Position numbers and translations under genes: made by a program. A stretch of 64,000 nucleotides of DNA from Reyranellaceae bacterium. Its GTDB lineage: Bacteria; Pseudomonadota; Alphaproteobacteria; Reyranellales; Reyranellaceae. The notes beneath the pieces were generated by a model that searched no databases, had not been told where the DNA came from, and saw only the letters and a program-made list of their open reading frames with translations. The DNA lies in contig JALHMM010000004.1 of assembly GCA_022844045.1 (NCBI GenBank), positions 1 to 64,000 of the forward strand, in the 5' to 3' direction. Shown one piece after another: positions 7,832 to 16,113 of this stretch (position 1 is its first letter; every line of letters begins with the position of its first letter).

Positions 7832-8614
7832 ATGCTCAACGGGAAGACCGCCATCATCACCGGCTCAACCAGTGGCATCGGCCTCGGCATCGCCGAAGCC
7901 CTGGCACAGACCGGCGCCAACATCGTGCTCAACGGCTTCGGCGACGCCATGGAGATCGAGCGCACCCGCTGCGATCTCGCCCAACGCACCGGCACGCGCG
8001 TCGTCTATTCGCCCGCCGACATGAGCAAGTCGGGCGCGATCGAGAACATGATCCGCCAGACGGTCGACGCTTTCGGCGCCGTCGACATCATGGTGAACAA
8101 CGCCGGCATCCAGCATGTCGCGCCGGTCGAGGAGTTCCCGCCCGAGAAGTGGGACGCCATCCTCGCCATCAACCTGTCCTCGGCCTTCCACGCCACGCGG
8201 CTGGCGCTGCCTGGCATGCGCAAGAAGGGCTGGGGCCGCATCATCAACGTCGCCTCGGCGCACGCCCTGGTCGGTTCGCCCTACAAGTCGGCCTATGTCG
8301 CGGCCAAGCACGGCGTCTACGGCCTGACCAAGGTCGTGGCGCTGGAGACCGCCGAGGACGGCATCACCTGCAACGCCATCTGCCCGGGCTATGTGCGCAC
8401 GCCGCTGGTCGAGAAGCAGATCGACGACCAGGCGAAGGCGCACGGCATTTCGCGCGACAAGGTGATCACCGACATCCTGCTGAAACAGCAGCCCAACAAG
8501 AAGTTCGTCGAGGTCGCCGAGCTTGCCGCCCTGGCCGTGTTCCTGTGCAGCGACCAGGCCGGCTCGCTCACCGGCGTCGCGCTGCCCATGGACGGCGGCT
8601 GGACCGCGCACTGA
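7832..8614 (+). CDS. bdhA: D-3-hydroxybutyrate dehydrogenase (SDR)
   Basis: NAD-dependent short-chain dehydrogenase interconverting D-3-hydroxybutyrate and acetoacetate, used to mobilise polyhydroxybutyrate. The 260 aa are the normal length. Visible are the cofactor motif ITGSTSGIG (9-17), NNAG, the catalytic Ser in NVASAHALVG with YVAAK (Tyr-x3-Lys), ICPGYVRTPLVEKQI and the family C-terminus MDGGWTA. The ATG at 7832 follows AGGGATAGGAC; the open frame upstream of it is the antiphase of the peroxiredoxin gene. It heads a three-gene cluster with a patatin-like gene (11 bp after) and adc, a recurrent PHB/acetoacetate set in Alphaproteobacteria. Confidence 0.94.
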   Translation: MLNGKTAIITGSTSGIGLGIAEALAQTGANIVLNGFGDAMEIERTRCDLAQRTGTRVVYSPADMSKSGAIENMIRQTVDAFGAVDIMVNNAGIQHVAPVEEFPPEKWDAILAINLSSAFHATRLALPGMRKKGWGRIINVASAHALVGSPYKSAYVAAKHGVYGLTKVVALETAEDGITCNAICPGYVRTPLVEKQIDDQAKAHGISRDKVITDILLKQQPNKKFVEVAELAALAVFLCSDQAGSLTGVALPMDGGWTAH

Positions 8615-8625
8615 GGGAGGAGACA

Positions 8626-9681
8626 ATGGACACTCACCAGATGACATCTCGCACCGCGGGCGGGCGCGACAACGTCAAGCGCATCAGCCTCGCCCTGCAG
8701 GGCGGCGGCGCGCACGGCGCCTATACCTGGGGCGTGCTCGACCGTCTGCTCGAGGACGAGCGGATCGAGGTCGAGGCGATCAGCGGCACCTCGGCCGGCG
8801 CGATGAACGCCGCCGTCTTCGCCGACGGCATGGGTCGCGGCGGCCGCGCCGAGGCCAGGCGCGCGCTGGAGGCGTTCTGGCGCAATATCAGCGACGCCGC
8901 CCGCTTCAGCCCGCTGCAACCCACGCCGTTCGATCGCGTGACGCGCGGCTGGAATCTCGACCATTCACCGTCGTTCATGATCATGGACATGATGAGCCGG
9001 ATGCTGTCGCCGTACCAGACGAACCCGGCGAACCTCAACCCGCTGCGCGACGTGCTCCTGAAGTCCGTCGACTTCGAACGCCTCGAGCATTGCCGCGCGG
9101 TGCGCCTGTTCATCTCGGCGACCAACGTCAAGAGCGGCAAGGTGCGCATTTTCGAAAGCGGACAGATCACGCCCGACGTGCTGCTCGCTTCGGCCTGCCT
9201 GCCCTTCATGTTCCAGGCCGTGACCATCGACGACGAGCCTTACTGGGACGGTGGCTATATGGGCAATCCCGCCCTGTTCCCGCTGATCTACGGCGCGCAG
9301 TCCAGAGACGTCGTGATCGTGCAGGTCAATCCGTTGAGCTGCGACGCGGTGCCGACCACGTCGTCGGCGATCATGAACCGGCTGAACGAGATCAGCTTCA
9401 ACTCCAGCCTGATGCGCGAGATGCGCGCCGTCTCCTTCGTCACCGACCTGATCGACCAGGGCCGGCTCGACAGCGAGCAATACAAGCGCATGAACGTGCA
9501 CTGGATCGAGGCCGAGGAACACATGAAGGGCCTTGGCGTCTCGAGCAAGCTCAACGCGCAGTGGGATTTCCTGCTGCACCTCATGTCGATCGGCCGCGAC
9601 GTCGCCGCCGCCTGGCTGGAGCGAAACTTCGACGCCATCGGCGAGCGTTCCACGGTCGACATCAAAGCCAAGTTCCTCTGA
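8626..9681 (+). CDS. patatin-like phospholipase
   Basis: Predicted Ser/Asp-dyad lipid acyl hydrolase of 351 aa. It has the oxyanion loop LALQGGGAHGAYTWG (22-36), nucleophile elbow GTSAG with Ser56 and catalytic Asp208 in WDGGYMGNPA. No signal peptide or membrane segment is seen, so it is probably cytosolic or PHB-granule-associated. The ATG at 8626 follows GGGAGGAG, 11 bp after bdhA. Homologues sit between bdhA and adc in many Alphaproteobacteria, which suggests a role near polyhydroxybutyrate or hydroxybutyryl metabolism; the substrate is not known. Confidence 0.92.
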   Translation: MDTHQMTSRTAGGRDNVKRISLALQGGGAHGAYTWGVLDRLLEDERIEVEAISGTSAGAMNAAVFADGMGRGGRAEARRALEAFWRNISDAARFSPLQPTPFDRVTRGWNLDHSPSFMIMDMMSRMLSPYQTNPANLNPLRDVLLKSVDFERLEHCRAVRLFISATNVKSGKVRIFESGQITPDVLLASACLPFMFQAVTIDDEPYWDGGYMGNPALFPLIYGAQSRDVVIVQVNPLSCDAVPTTSSAIMNRLNEISFNSSLMREMRAVSFVTDLIDQGRLDSEQYKRMNVHWIEAEEHMKGLGVSSKLNAQWDFLLHLMSIGRDVAAAWLERNFDAIGERSTVDIKAKFL

Positions 9682-9757
9682 CCACCGCCATCCGAGCGCG
9701 ACGAGGACCTGGATGTCTCGCCTCGCTCGACGTGACGAAACACCGAGGCGCCCCGCC

Positions 9758-10525
9758 ATGAACCACCTAGAGATCGTCGCCACGCCGCCGATACAAGAGA
9801 TCGGTCCGAGCCACCCGCATCTGCCCTACCGTTTCGTCGATCGCGGCTACATGGTCATCACCTATGAGAGCGACCCTGCGGCGATCCGGGCCGCCGTTCC
9901 CGAGCCGCTGGTCCCCGACGCCTCGAACCAGGTGTCCTACGAGTGGATCCGCATGCCCAACCCCTCGGGCTTCGGCGACCGCACCCAGAGCAGCGTGGTG
10001 ATTCCATGCTCGTTCAACGGCCGCCCCTGCGATTTCATCGCCCAGATCTATGTCGACGACGATCCGCCACTCTCCGTCGGCCGCGGGGACGACGGCTTCC
10101 TCAGGAACTACGCCCGCCCGAAGCTGGCCATCCTCAGGAACACACTGATCGGCACGCTCGACTTCGCCGGCCAGCGCGTCGCCACGGCCACCATGGCCTA
10201 CAAGCACGCCCTCTACGCCGGCGGATGGTCCAACCTGGAGGCATCGCTACGCAAACCGCGATGCCGGCTGAAAATCATCCCCAATATCGATCGTGACCCG
10301 GCGATCGCCCAGCTGGTCGGCGTCGAGCTCACCGACGTCACGGTGAAGGGCTCGTGGTCCGGCCCGGCGCGGCTTGACCTCGTGCCGCACGTCAACGCGC
10401 CGGTCGCCGACCTGCCGGTCCGCCGCGTCGTCGGCGGTCGGCACTTCCTCGCCGACCTGACCTTGCCGGCCGGCCGGGTTCTGGTCGACTATCTCAAAGG
10501 CAACGACCTTCGTCAGGCGGCGTGA
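9758..10525 (+). CDS. adc: acetoacetate decarboxylase homologue with substituted catalytic residues
   Basis: Acetoacetate decarboxylase normally makes acetone and CO2 through a Lys Schiff base. This 255-aa protein aligns along its full length with the clostridial enzyme (VPEPLVP, IPCSFNG, NTLIGTLDFAGQRVATATM, KIIPNIDRDP, VLVDYLK). However, the active-site segment that normally reads GFPKK/AYPKK is here GFLRN: the Schiff-base Lys115 equivalent is Arg116, Lys116 is Asn117, and Glu76 is Gln77. Arg29 and Glu61 equivalents are kept. The nucleotides (CTC AGG AAC) are single changes from CCC AAG AAG. The frame is otherwise intact. Classical decarboxylase activity is therefore unlikely; it may be decaying or have a binding role. 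The start follows the bdhA-patatin genes by 76 nt. Confidence 0.9.
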   Translation: MNHLEIVATPPIQEIGPSHPHLPYRFVDRGYMVITYESDPAAIRAAVPEPLVPDASNQVSYEWIRMPNPSGFGDRTQSSVVIPCSFNGRPCDFIAQIYVDDDPPLSVGRGDDGFLRNYARPKLAILRNTLIGTLDFAGQRVATATMAYKHALYAGGWSNLEASLRKPRCRLKIIPNIDRDPAIAQLVGVELTDVTVKGSWSGPARLDLVPHVNAPVADLPVRRVVGGRHFLADLTLPAGRVLVDYLKGNDLRQAA

Positions 10526-10933
10526 GGTGTTCCGCGGTAGTGCGCGCAGCTATCGGACGGCGGCTCTAGCGCCGCGCCGCTCCTTCGCTGTCTCTCTATG
10601 TCCCGGCCAACACCAGGGGGCATAGGGACTTAACAGCCACCGCGACTGCGCATTGGCTTTCCTTGTGAGCCCCCCATCGACAACAGAGGTGCGCGGCAGG
10701 TCCTTCGGGCAAGCCTTCGATGTCGAGCGTACATCGGCGGTCCTTTCAGCGCCGGCCGCCTTGTCTTGAGTCCAATCCAGCGGCCGACGCCCGAGCATCG
10801 GACTCAGTCTGCCGCCGTCGCTCTTGGTTATGGAATCAATTCATAGCGGGCATTTCCGTTCATCGCGCCGGACTCCGATGCTGGCGTCATGGCCGCAACC
10901 ACTCCGGTCGCGGTGCCACCAACGGAGATACTG
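10526..10933. other. 408-bp non-coding interval between adc and cupin gene
   Basis: No open frame here has convincing codon use or a recognisable product on either strand. The only structured element seen is the second copy of the bipartite motif at 10833-10864. The adjoining sequence 10560-10800 may be a decayed gene, but nothing identifiable remains. Confidence 0.5.
10833..10864 (+). promoter_or_regulatory. bipartite promoter motif, copy 2 (upstream of cupin gene)
   Basis: GAATC, 7 nt, then AGCGGGCATTTCCGTTCATC; 24 of 25 specified bases match copy 1 at 7742-7773, with the same internal spacing. It lies 70 nt before the cupin start codon. Confidence 0.5.
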
Positions 10934-11395
10934 ATGTTCAAACGCACGTTCCTCGCCGCGACGCTGCTCACGGGCTTCGCGTTCGTCGCGCCGGCCTTTG
11001 CCGGCGAATGCCCGGCCGACAAGATGCGCCCTGACGCCACCAAGCCGTCAGCCGCCGCCGCCAAGGGCGTCACCGACAAGGTGCTGTCTCAGATCGATCT
11101 CGGCAATGAGAAGGTCGCGCTCAAGGGCCACAACATGCGCGTGCGCCGCCTCGAAATTCAGCCCGGCGGGATCGTGCCGTGGCACAGCCACGCCGAACGC
11201 CCCGCGCTGATCTACATCGTCTCGGGCGCCATCTACGAGCACGCGAGCAATTGCGCCGTGCCGATCCTGCACAGCGCCGGCCAGGTGGCGCGCGAGACCC
11301 ATGCCACGTCGCATTGGTGGCAGAACACCGGCAACGTCCCCGTCGTGCTGCTGTCGTTCGATATCCAGCGCGATCCCAACGACAAGAACATGTAA
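10934..11395 (+). CDS. secreted cupin-domain protein
   Basis: Periplasmic protein of 153 aa with a signal peptide (MFKRTFLAATLLTGFAFVAP, cut after AFA) and a single cupin barrel. The metal-binding motif 1 is visible as PWHSHAERPALIYIVSG (His-x-His and downstream Glu) and motif 2 in ETHATSHWWQNTGN. Such small exported cupins bind a metal and a small ligand; the reaction here is unknown. The ATG at 10934 follows ACGGAGA; an upstream in-frame ATG at 10889 would bury the signal peptide. It precedes an MFS gene by 23 nt and shares its promoter motif with the bdhA cluster, suggesting coregulation. Confidence 0.85.
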   Translation: MFKRTFLAATLLTGFAFVAPAFAGECPADKMRPDATKPSAAAAKGVTDKVLSQIDLGNEKVALKGHNMRVRRLEIQPGGIVPWHSHAERPALIYIVSGAIYEHASNCAVPILHSAGQVARETHATSHWWQNTGNVPVVLLSFDIQRDPNDKNM

Positions 11396-11418
11396 CGCCG
11401 TACCGGCGGAGTCGGACC

Positions 11419-12630
11419 ATGACAGGTGCCCTGCGCGCGTTCACGATCGGCCTGACGGCCTTTCTGACCGTCGTCGATCTATTCGCGACGCAGGCCATCC
11501 TGCCCGCCCTCACCGCGGCCTACGGTGTGACGCCGGCGGCCATGGGCTTCGCCGTCAACGCCAGCACCATGGGCATGGCGGCGGGCGGCTTCGCGGTCGC
11601 CTTGTTCGGCCGCCGTCTCGATCAGCGGCGCGGCATTCTGCTGAGCCTGGCGATCCTGGCGATCCCCACGGCGCTCTTGGCCACCATGCCATCTCTGCCC
11701 GTCTTCACGGCGCTCAGGATCGTCCAGGGCGTTTGCATGTCGACGGCCTTCGCGCTCATGCTGGCCTATCTCGGCGAGCATACCAGCGCCCGCGACACCG
11801 CCAGCGCCTTCGCCGCCTACATCACCGGCAATGTCGCCTCCAACCTGTTCGGCCGACTCCTGGCTGCGAGCGCCGTCGATCATCTGGGCCTCGCCCCCAG
11901 CTTCTATGTCTTCGCGCTGCTGAATCTCGCCGGTGCGGTGCTGGTCTGGTTCACCATCCAGCGCACACCCGTGATGGACCGTGTCGACATGAGCCACAGC
12001 CCGCCGCTCGCGAGCTGGTTGCGTCATCTCGCCGATCCCGCGCTGCGCGCCGCCTTCGCGACCGGCTTCGTCATCCTCTTCGCCTTCATCGGCACGTTCA
12101 CCTACGTGAACTTCGTGCTGGTGCGCCCGCCCTTCTCGGTCAGCATGATGACCCTGGGCGCGATCTACTTCGTGTTCCTGCCGGCGATCTTCACCACGCC
12201 GCTCGCCGGTCGGGTCGTTGCGCGGGTGGGCACGCGTCCCGCGCTATGGGCGGCTTTCGGCCTCGCCGCCGCGAGCCTGCCCCTTCTGCTCAGCGCGCAC
12301 CTTGCTCTCTTGCTCGCGGGCCTCGTCCTGATCGCGGTCGGTACGTTCTTCGCCCAAGCGGTCGCCACCGGCTTCGTCAGCCGCGCGGCGGCGACCGACC
12401 GTGGATCGGCGAGCGGGATCTATCTCGCCAGCTACTTTCTCGGCGGCCTCGCCGGCAGCGCGGTGCTGGGCCAGGTCTTCGATCGTCTCGGCTGGATGGC
12501 GTGCGTGATCGGCATCGGCGTAGCGCTCGCGCTCGGCGCGTTGCTGGCGACGCGCCTGGTCATAGCCGCGAACCATCGGCCCGATGCCGCAACGGTATTT
12601 CAGAAGAGCGTGCCAGACAGCCAGTCTTGA
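11419..12630 (+). CDS. MFS transporter (YnfM/arabinose-efflux type)
   Basis: Inner-membrane secondary transporter of 403 aa with about 12 hydrophobic helices. The N-terminal half contains DLFATQAILPAL and the loop FGRRLDQRRG between helices 2 and 3 (the MFS G-x-x-x-D/R-x-G-R-R position). The second half starts after the cytoplasmic loop near residue 190. The sequence resembles drug/metabolite exporters of the YnfM/Bcr group; the substrate cannot be deduced. The ATG at 11419 lies 23 nt after the cupin stop, with GGCGGAG upstream. Larger open frames over the same stretch are antiphase artefacts of GC-rich coding DNA. Confidence 0.88.
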   Translation: MTGALRAFTIGLTAFLTVVDLFATQAILPALTAAYGVTPAAMGFAVNASTMGMAAGGFAVALFGRRLDQRRGILLSLAILAIPTALLATMPSLPVFTALRIVQGVCMSTAFALMLAYLGEHTSARDTASAFAAYITGNVASNLFGRLLAASAVDHLGLAPSFYVFALLNLAGAVLVWFTIQRTPVMDRVDMSHSPPLASWLRHLADPALRAAFATGFVILFAFIGTFTYVNFVLVRPPFSVSMMTLGAIYFVFLPAIFTTPLAGRVVARVGTRPALWAAFGLAAASLPLLLSAHLALLLAGLVLIAVGTFFAQAVATGFVSRAAATDRGSASGIYLASYFLGGLAGSAVLGQVFDRLGWMACVIGIGVALALGALLATRLVIAANHRPDAATVFQKSVPDSQS

Positions 12631-12665
12631 ACCACGCACTGACGCGTTCACCCCACGGAGCCCCC

Positions 12666-13166
12666 ATGCCAAACCGCATCGTCCAAGTCTGCTCAACCGC
12701 CTTCCTTGCCGTCGCCATCATGATGTCGCCCGCCTCGCAGGGCATCGCCCAGAGCCCAAAGCCCGCGGTTTCAGCGTCCGGCGTCATCGCCACCAAGAGC
12801 GCCTATGACGTCGCCGAGACAGTGGCGCGCCTCAAGAAGGACATCGCCGGCAAGGGCATCGTGTTCTTCCAGGAGATCGACCAGGCGGCGCTCGCCGGCA
12901 AGGCGGGCATCGAACTCAAGCCTTCGACCCTGCTGATCTTCGGCAACCCGCCGCTCGGCACGCAGTTCATCACCGCGGAGCCGCAAGCGGGCCTCGATTG
13001 GCCGGTGCGCATGCTGGTCTATCGCGACGCGGCGGACCAGGTGTGGGTCGCCTACAGCGACTTCGCGTGGATCGCCAAGCGCCATGGCATCACCAACCGC
13101 GATGCGCAGTTCGGCATGGCCTCGCAAGTCGCCGCCTCGATCGCATCCAGCGTCGCTCCTCACTGA
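12666..13166 (+). CDS. exported DUF302 protein
   Basis: 166 aa with a signal peptide (IVQVCSTAFLAVAIMMSPAS, cut near GIAQ) and one DUF302 domain: VAETVARLKKDIAGKGIVFF at the start, the signature LLIFGNPPLGTQFI in the middle and PVRMLVYRDAADQVWVAYSD near the end. DUF302 proteins are small dimeric alpha/beta proteins of unsettled function, often linked to stress or ligand binding. The ATG at 12666 is preceded by CACGGAGCCCCC. It is the last gene of the cupin-MFS-DUF302 run, 35 nt after the MFS stop. Confidence 0.9.
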   Translation: MPNRIVQVCSTAFLAVAIMMSPASQGIAQSPKPAVSASGVIATKSAYDVAETVARLKKDIAGKGIVFFQEIDQAALAGKAGIELKPSTLLIFGNPPLGTQFITAEPQAGLDWPVRMLVYRDAADQVWVAYSDFAWIAKRHGITNRDAQFGMASQVAASIASSVAPH

Positions 13167-13323
13167 GGAATGTGACCGGCGAGCCATGCCACGCTGCTGA
13201 ATAGCGCTCGACTGCTTCGGACCTGTGGGGCGTCCAACCTTTCGGTGTCTGGACGTCCTGAGGTCTGACGGACCTCGGCCCATGAATTGCCCACAGATTC
13301 TCGGCGCGATCCGCGTCGCGGCG

Positions 13324-13446
13324 CCGGGACCGGCCCGGTTCGATCTGGTACCGCATGTCAATGCACCGGTGGCCGATCTGACCTTGCCGGCCGGCCACGT
13401 CCTGGTCGACTACCTCAAGGACACGGACCTGCGACATGCCGCCTGA
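13324..13446 (+). pseudogene. adc: C-terminal remnant of a second acetoacetate decarboxylase gene
   Basis: The frame PGPARFDLVPHVNAPVADL is followed directly by TLPAGHVLVDYLKDTDLRHA, matching the C-terminus of the adc at 9758-10525. It lacks 15 internal residues (45 bp) present in the full copy between two GCCGACCTG repeats (10406-10414 and 10451-10459). Nothing upstream of about 13324 matches the rest of the gene. The fragment lies in the same orientation as the full copy. Confidence 0.85.
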
Positions 13447-13493
13447 GCGCCGCGCGCTGGGCAGGGGGCGCGGCATCCGCTAGGTTGCCGCGC

Positions 13494-14930
13494 ATGTCGC
13501 GCGTGGAGACATCGCTGGCGCCCGCCGTGGCCGCAACGCCGAGGCGGCGCTGGAGCTTCGGCCTGTCGCCGCGCATCCTGGCGTTGGTGATCGTGGCGGT
13601 GATGACCGCCGAGGTGGCGATCTTCCTGCCGTCGATCGCGCGCTTCCGCCTCAACTACCTGGAAAGCCTGATCGAGACCGGCGCGCTGGCGACCCTGGCG
13701 CTCGACGCCACACCCGACAACATGATCGACGAACGGCTCACCCGCATGCTGCTCGACCATGCGCGCGTCGACGGGGTCGTGGTGATCGAGCCGGACAAGC
13801 CCAAGCGGGCGCTGATCCCGCCGATGCCGACACAACCGCGCGAGACGTTCGAGATCGCCGACGCCATGGTCCCGGAGCTGATCTGGGACGCGCTGCAAGC
13901 CATGGCGCGCTCCGGTAGCCACGTGATCCGCGTCGGCGGCCGCTCGCTGCGCATGCCCAACGCGCGGGTCTACATCATCGTCGACGAGTTGCCGCTGCGG
14001 CTGCAGATGTACGCCTTCAGCCAGCGCATCCTGGTGCTGTCGATCATTATCGCGCTGTTCACCGCGGTCCTGCTCTATCTCGGCCTGCGCTGGCTGATCG
14101 TGCGGCCGCTGCAGGGCGTGGTGCGCGAGATGACGGCGTTCCGGCAGGCGCCTGAGGACGAGACGGCGACCCATCAGCTCAGGCCGCGCCAGGACGAGAT
14201 CGGGCTGGTCGACCGCGAGTTCGACGGCCTGCAGCGCGAGTTGCGCGCGGCCTTGCGGCAGAAGACGCGCCTGGCCGAGCTCGGCACGGCGATGAGCAAG
14301 ATCAACCACGATCTGCGCAATATGCTGGCGACCGCGCAGCTGGTGTCCGATCGCCTGGCGCGCAGCGAGGATCCCAAGGTGCGCGAGGTCGCGCCGATGA
14401 TGCTGGGCTCGATCGACCGCGCGGTGCGCCTGTGCGGCGACACGCTCGACTACGCGCGCGACCGTCCGGTGCCCAAGCTGGCGCCGGTCGATCTCGCCGA
14501 TGTCGCCGACGAGGTCGGCGTGGCGCTGATCGAGCTGGCGGAGCGCAGCGATCCCAACGCCGCGCACGACTGGCGCGTCGACGTCGAGCACGGGCGGCAG
14601 ATCCTGGCCGATCGCGCGCTGCTCTTCCGCATCCTGTTCAATCTCGGCCGCAACGCCTTCGACGCCGGCGCCAAACACGTCGTCGTGCGCGCCAGCGAGG
14701 AGCCGGCGGCGATCACTGTCGACGTCGTCGACGATGGCCCAGGTGTCCCAGAAGAGCTCCGGGCCCGCCTGTTCCAGCCTTTCGCGCGCGGCGGGCGGCC
14801 GGGCGGCTCCGGGCTTGGCCTGACGATCGTGCGCGATCTCGTCCTTGCCCATGGCGGCGACATCATGCTGGTGGCCAACGGCACGGCGGGCGCGACTTTC
14901 CGCTTCACGATCCCGCGCCGGGTGGCCTGA
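13494..14930 (+). CDS. orphan sensor histidine kinase
   Basis: Membrane sensor kinase of 478 aa. Helix 1 is near residues 27-47, a sensor loop of about 130 residues follows, and helix 2 is near 180-205 (ILVLSIIIALFTAVLLYLGL). Then come a HAMP-like linker (RPLQGVVREMTAF), a dimerisation domain with phospho-acceptor His272 in SKINHDLRN, and an ATPase domain with N-box GRNAFDAGA, G1 VDDGPGVP and G2 GGSGLGLTIV. No response regulator is adjacent, so the partner is encoded elsewhere. The ATG at 13494 follows CAGGGGGCG...; the longer open frame covers the adc remnant. Its 3' end overlaps the convergent MFS gene by 26 nt. Confidence 0.92.
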   Translation: MSRVETSLAPAVAATPRRRWSFGLSPRILALVIVAVMTAEVAIFLPSIARFRLNYLESLIETGALATLALDATPDNMIDERLTRMLLDHARVDGVVVIEPDKPKRALIPPMPTQPRETFEIADAMVPELIWDALQAMARSGSHVIRVGGRSLRMPNARVYIIVDELPLRLQMYAFSQRILVLSIIIALFTAVLLYLGLRWLIVRPLQGVVREMTAFRQAPEDETATHQLRPRQDEIGLVDREFDGLQRELRAALRQKTRLAELGTAMSKINHDLRNMLATAQLVSDRLARSEDPKVREVAPMMLGSIDRAVRLCGDTLDYARDRPVPKLAPVDLADVADEVGVALIELAERSDPNAAHDWRVDVEHGRQILADRALLFRILFNLGRNAFDAGAKHVVVRASEEPAAITVDVVDDGPGVPEELRARLFQPFARGGRPGGSGLGLTIVRDLVLAHGGDIMLVANGTAGATFRFTIPRRVA

Positions 14931-16113
14931 GCCGACGGCGTTCCAGCGCCACGGCCAGCCAGAAGCACAGGGCGGAGACCAGCGCCACGACGAACAGCGC
15001 CCACAGCACCGGCGTGTAGCCGCCGGCGGCCTGCCATATCAGGGCCGCCAGGAAGGGGGCGGCGGCGCGCGCGATGCTGGTCGGCATGGTGATCGCGCCA
15101 TTGATCGCACCGTAAGCACGCTGGCCGTAGTAATCGGCGACGATGACACCGCGAATGATCGTCAGCGTGCCGTTGGCCAGGCCGTAGATTGTCGCGAAGC
15201 TGAACAGCGTGAACGCGCTGGGCGGCAACATCAGGATCACGATTACGACGGGATAGGCGAGGATCACCATCGAACCGACGGCGCCCATCGACAGCCGCCG
15301 CCCGAAGGTCACCAGCAGGATGCGGCCCGCGACCTGCATCGGCCCGATCAGGGTGAAACCGGCGACGATCAGCTCCATTTTCATGCCGCGATCGCTGAGC
15401 AGCGGCACGAGATGGAAGATCATCGCCGTGAAGGTCAACGCGTTGAGTGTGAACGAAAGAGTCAGCGTCCAGAACGAGGGGCGGCGCAGCGCGTCGCGCA
15501 GACCCTCGCCATCGTCGGCGACGGCGGGACGCTGTGCCGGCGGCATGGCGCGCGGGATCAGCCAGAAATGGATCGCGGCGCAGAGCAGGTTGAAGCCGGC
15601 CAGCACGTAGAGTGACTGGTGCCAGCCCAGCCGCTCGATCAGGAGCTGGGTCAGCGGGATGAAGGCCGTGCTCGCCAGTCCGCCGACAAGAGTCACCGCG
15701 GTGATGGCGCGGCGGTAGTCCTGCGGGAAGGTGCGGGTCATGACGGCGAAGGCCGGATCGTAGAGCGTCGCCGCCATCGCCAGGCCCAGCACGGCCCACA
15801 GCGCGTAGAACAGCCACAGCGAGCCAGCCAGCGGCCACAGCGCCAGCAGCAGCGCGCCCAGCAGCGAGCCAGCGGTCATCAGGGTACGGCCGCCGACGCG
15901 GTCGATGCGGCTGCCGATGGGCACGGCCACGAGGCCGGCGACCAGCAGGCCGATCGACAGCGCCGCGTTGAGCTCGGTGCGCGACCAGCCGAGACTCTTC
16001 TCCATCGGCACGACGTAGAGCGCGAAGGCGTAGAACTGCGTGCCCCAGGACACCAGCTGCGCGACGGCCACGCCCCAGACGATCAGCCAGGCGCGCGTGC
16101 CGACCAGCGGCAT
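14905..16113 (-). CDS. MFS transporter
   Basis: 402-aa inner-membrane transporter with about 12 hydrophobic segments. MFS signatures include PIGSRIDRVGGRTLM between helices 2 and 3 and FGRRLSMGAVGSM in the second half. It resembles the oxalate/formate-antiporter-like group of MFS proteins (MEKSLGWSRTELN after helix 1), but the substrate cannot be assigned. Its ATG overlaps the rlmI stop codon by one base, so the two are probably co-translated. Its 3' end overlaps the histidine kinase gene tail to tail. Confidence 0.88.
   Translation of the reverse strand: MPLVGTRAWLIVWGVAVAQLVSWGTQFYAFALYVVPMEKSLGWSRTELNAALSIGLLVAGLVAVPIGSRIDRVGGRTLMTAGSLLGALLLALWPLAGSLWLFYALWAVLGLAMAATLYDPAFAVMTRTFPQDYRRAITAVTLVGGLASTAFIPLTQLLIERLGWHQSLYVLAGFNLLCAAIHFWLIPRAMPPAQRPAVADDGEGLRDALRRPSFWTLTLSFTLNALTFTAMIFHLVPLLSDRGMKMELIVAGFTLIGPMQVAGRILLVTFGRRLSMGAVGSMVILAYPVVIVILMLPPSAFTLFSFATIYGLANGTLTIIRGVIVADYYGQRAYGAINGAITMPTSIARAAAPFLAALIWQAAGGYTPVLWALFVVALVSALCFWLAVALERRRLRPPGAGS

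Noticed and set aside
10550-10798. Minus-strand open frame in the adc-cupin gap
   Set aside because: Poor codon use, no ribosome-binding site and no family resemblance.
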